In this document: positions 34,575 to 37,233 of the stretch, one piece after another
How positions within the stretch are numbered: the first letter of the stretch is position 1
How the letters are laid out: every line of letters begins with the position of its first letter
Assembly (NCBI GenBank): GCA_938015415.1
Contig: CALLPK010000050.1
Span: 1 to 37,233, forward strand
Direction: 5' to 3'
DNA from: an uncultured Saprospiraceae bacterium
GTDB taxonomy: Bacteria; Bacteroidota; Bacteroidia; Chitinophagales; Saprospiraceae
DNA: 37,233 nucleotides
The notes under the pieces: model-generated
What the model was told of the DNA's origin: nothing
Database searches by the model: none
The model's input: only the letters and a program-made list of their open reading frames with translations
Program-made: the position numbers and the translations under genes

Positions 34575-34582
34575 TATCTTTG
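34575..34582 (+). promoter_or_regulatory. Putative -7 element of the metalloprotease gene (TATCTTTG)
   Basis: TATCTTTG matches TAnnTTTG. A near -33 word TTTC ends 20 bp upstream (34551-34554), one base off TTTG. The expected start is near 34590, giving a leader of about 58 nt before the ATG at 34648. Confidence 0.5.
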
Positions 34583-34647
34583 TCTTCCTATTTTGAATAG
34601 AATCATTACCTTCTCTCAACATTTTCCGAAATAACTAAACCAAGTAA

Positions 34648-37233
34648 ATGCTTAAGTATCCCTTTAGCTGCACGTTATTATTATTTACAATAATAGCAGG
34701 TGCTCAGTCTCCAACCTTTCAGATCAATTCTATTGTTGAAAAAGATGTTCAAAAGGTACTTCAGAAACAATTTTATAATTATCAATTATATCGTTTGCCC
34801 GTTGCAGCAATCCATCGCCACGTAAGTACTGCAGATCGTGCTGATTTTAAATTGAACAATAATCAAGGTATAAACTGGAATGTTGAACTTCAGGCTTACG
34901 ATATTCGTAGTGATAATTACAAGTTAAGAGCCCCTACTTCCAATAAAGTCAGAGAATTTAACAAAGGGGAAAATATCACTTATCGTGGTCTTCTGGCTAA
35001 CGTAGAAGGATCTGATGTGCGTCTAACTATTACACCCAGTTTTTTTTATGGCTTGGTCCAAACAAATAATACCACTTATTACATCGAGCCACTGTCTTAT
35101 TTTGTGGAAAATGCAACAGCAGATCAGTTTGTCTTCTATCAAGAAGCAGATGTCATTCCTGGAACCGGAAAAACTTGTGGCGTAACCGAAACGCAACGTA
35201 GGAAAATACAAATTGAGACGGCAGGAAAAAAGAAGCAGAATGAAAATACCTTGTCTGCTCTTGGACCTTGCTTTGATGTAGAAATAGCCATTGCAAGTGA
35301 TTTTTCCATGTATACAAAATATGGAAATTCAATCTTAAATGTTCAAAACCATAATATTGCGGTAATGAACAACGTCCAGACTAACTACGATGATGAATTT
35401 AATAATAATTTGAATTTTGTTATTGTGGAAAATTTTGTCTCCAATTGTAGCACTTGTGATCCTTGGACGAGTTCTACAGATGCTGAAGTATTATTGGATG
35501 ATTTTACAGATTGGGGAAATGACGGAGGTTTTAGTACTACTTATGATGTAGCACAACACTGGACCAACAGAAATTTTGACGGACCGACAATCGGAATTGC
35601 TTGGGTTGGGGCTATTTGTACTAATGTTCGTTATCACTGTCTGCAGGATTTTTCAAATAATGCTCAATCACTAAGGGTATTAACCGCTCACGAGTTAGGA
35701 CATAACTTCAGTTCTTTCCATGATAACAATACGGATTGTATCATGTCGCCTTCCGTTAATCTAGCTACCTGCTGGTCTAACCAATCTACTAATGCTATCA
35801 ATGCTTATTCGGGAGGACTTACTGGAGGGTGTTTGTCGCCTTGCCAAACCGCTGATCCGCCACCAGTAGCAGATTTTTCCGCCAACTCAATCGACGGCTG
35901 TACACCGCTTGTAGTTCAATTTACAGATAATTCATCCAACAATCCTGATACTTGGAACTGGACTTTTCAGGGTGGAGATCCAGCTACTTCGGCTGATCCC
36001 AATCCTATCGTTACCTACAATATAGCAGGTAATTATTCGGTCATTCTAGAAGTGAGTAATTCCGTAGGGACAGACACTAAAACTGAAAATAATTTTATAA
36101 ACACATCACCAATACCTACTGCTGATTTTGAGCCGTTGATTGACATGGGAATGGTCGAATTTGTAAATACTTCTCAAAATGGTACTTCCTATTTTTGGGA
36201 TTTTGGGGATGGGAATACTAGTATGGATTTTGAACCTAATCATGTTTATTTTCAAAGTGGTTTTTATGATGTGACTTTTACGGCTTTTAACGATTGTGGA
36301 CAAGAAACTATTATTAGGACTATCCAGATTGTTTTTCCTCCAACTGCTGATTTTACCGGGAATCCGATATCGGGTTGTGCTCCGCTAGTAGTAAACTTTA
36401 TGGATCTTTCTACTAATATACCCGAAAATTGGTTCTGGACTTTCGAAGCGGGAAATCCTGCTTCCTCAGACTTTCAGAATCCGACCGTAGAATTTCCATC
36501 CCCCGGAACCTTCTCGGTTAGCTTAGATGTTTTTAATTTGAGTGGATCAGATTCTTACACAATTACTAACTATATAACCGTTGAGGGACTTCCTTTATCT
36601 GATTTTACTTTTGATATAAACGGTCTGGTTGTAGATTTTATTAATTATTCTACTAGTTCCACTACTTACTTTTGGGATTTTGGCGATGGCAACTCCAGTA
36701 CAGAAATAAACCCAACACACACGTTTGCTCAGGGTGGAAATTATGATGTAACGTTAATCGCTTCTAATGATTGTGGAACAGATGAGATAACGCAGATTGT
36801 TGCTTTAACTGTGCTTCCACAGGCTGCATTTGGAGCAGATTTTACTAGTGGTTGTGTCCCACAAACGGTTAATTTTACTGATCAATCGATAAGTGCAACT
36901 TCCTGGTCGTGGGATTTTCCTGGTGGGAATCCATCAAGTTCTACGACCCAAAATCCAACGGTGATGTATTCGGCTGCGGGCACTTATTCGGTGACCTTAA
37001 TAGCGAGTAATGGCACTGGAAATAGCACGGTTACTGAAACAGATTATATCGTAGTCGCACCGCTTGCAGTTCCAGACTTTACTACAAGTTCTGATGAAAA
37101 TACGGTAACGTTTACGAACACCTCCACCAACGCAACGAGCTACAACTGGGATTTTGGGGACGGCACCAACAGTGCGGAAGAAAGCCCAACGCATACTTAT
37201 CCGGACGACGGTCAGTACACCGTAATTCTGACG
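34648..37233 (+). CDS. Secreted reprolysin-like metalloprotease with PKD repeats (partial)
   Basis: The frame is open from ATG 34648 to the window end (862 codons visible), so the C-terminus is missing. Signal peptide: LKYPFSCTLLLFTIIAGAQS. A propeptide-like region (about 20-185) ends in KTCGVTET (Cys177), which resembles the cysteine-switch CGVT of ADAM/snake-venom metalloproteases. The catalytic domain (about 190-395) has the zinc motif HELGHNFSSFHD (348-359; His348, Glu349, His352, His358) and a Met-turn CIMSP (Met366), both of M12B type, except that Ser355 replaces the usual Gly of HExxHxxGxxH. Six PKD-like domains begin at about residues 408, 492, 567, 651, 730 and 809, alternating between two types (see findings). 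A sorting domain is expected beyond the edge. Confidence 0.88.
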   Translation, partial: MLKYPFSCTLLLFTIIAGAQSPTFQINSIVEKDVQKVLQKQFYNYQLYRLPVAAIHRHVSTADRADFKLNNNQGINWNVELQAYDIRSDNYKLRAPTSNKVREFNKGENITYRGLLANVEGSDVRLTITPSFFYGLVQTNNTTYYIEPLSYFVENATADQFVFYQEADVIPGTGKTCGVTETQRRKIQIETAGKKKQNENTLSALGPCFDVEIAIASDFSMYTKYGNSILNVQNHNIAVMNNVQTNYDDEFNNNLNFVIVENFVSNCSTCDPWTSSTDAEVLLDDFTDWGNDGGFSTTYDVAQHWTNRNFDGPTIGIAWVGAICTNVRYHCLQDFSNNAQSLRVLTAHELGHNFSSFHDNNTDCIMSPSVNLATCWSNQSTNAINAYSGGLTGGCLSPCQTADPPPVADFSANSIDGCTPLVVQFTDNSSNNPDTWNWTFQGGDPATSADPNPIVTYNIAGNYSVILEVSNSVGTDTKTENNFINTSPIPTADFEPLIDMGMVEFVNTSQNGTSYFWDFGDGNTSMDFEPNHVYFQSGFYDVTFTAFNDCGQETIIRTIQIVFPPTADFTGNPISGCAPLVVNFMDLSTNIPENWFWTFEAGNPASSDFQNPTVEFPSPGTFSVSLDVFNLSGSDSYTITNYITVEGLPLSDFTFDINGLVVDFINYSTSSTTYFWDFGDGNSSTEINPTHTFAQGGNYDVTLIASNDCGTDEITQIVALTVLPQAAFGADFTSGCVPQTVNFTDQSISATSWSWDFPGGNPSSSTTQNPTVMYSAAGTYSVTLIASNGTGNSTVTETDYIVVAPLAVPDFTTSSDENTVTFTNTSTNATSYNWDFGDGTNSAEESPTHTYPDDGQYTVILT

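Overview
The window looks like chromosomal DNA of a Bacteroidota member, most likely Saprospirales-like (Lewinella/Haliscomenobacter relatives); the order-level guess is inference. Support comes from C-terminal sorting domains of the type IX secretion type on secreted proteins, TTG-N20-TAnnTTTG promoters, very AT-rich intergenic DNA, PKD-rich adhesin/protease architecture, and families typical of the phylum (DUF2911, DUF3536 GH57, SSS symporters with a large charged loop). No tRNA, rRNA, CRISPR, transposase or phage gene was seen.

Layout. 1-2752: a secreted CARDB protein with a sorting domain. 2753-3716: a hairpin-rich gap with an interrupted small ORF. 3717-6335: clpB, followed by a 1.16 kb gap holding a 160-bp imperfect inverted repeat (6361-6520) and a GC-rich structured patch (about 7120-7275). 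7495-9482: a lipoprotein version of peptide deformylase, then a tight DUF423 / UPF0158-VOC gene pair. 9718-11208: M32 carboxypeptidase, separated by a perfect 27-bp hairpin from the convergent pair gtrA-like and speA-like (11319-13209). 13407-14753: tilS. 14906-17224: a short secreted ORF and a larger Ig-like T9SS cargo that share a signal-peptide region and upstream DNA. 17782-18927: an archaeal-type P-loop ATPase with a textbook promoter. 18928-20135: structured intergenic DNA and a small membrane protein. 20136-22568: DUF3536 GH57, divergent from a secreted PIG-L deacetylase (22963-25467). 25619-27490: a 39-residue membrane microprotein and an SSS symporter. 27831-34296: five-gene-scale minus-strand block (DUF2911 protein, outer-membrane barrel, 1141-aa orphan exported protein, lipoprotein). 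34648-end: a reprolysin-like metalloprotease with alternating PKD repeats, cut by the window edge.

Functional reading. Housekeeping genes (clpB, tilS, speA-like, M32 peptidase) are interspersed with envelope and secreted proteins. No single large operon or recognisable defence system is present. The best candidates for something undescribed are the microprotein/symporter pair, the lipoprotein deformylase, the duplicated four-cysteine module, the truncated paralogue with a conserved leader, the 1141-aa orphan with its lipoprotein neighbour, and several families of intergenic inverted or dispersed repeats. Several start codons were moved inward from the longest open frame, because the upstream TTG codons are unlikely starts (one is a promoter -33 element).
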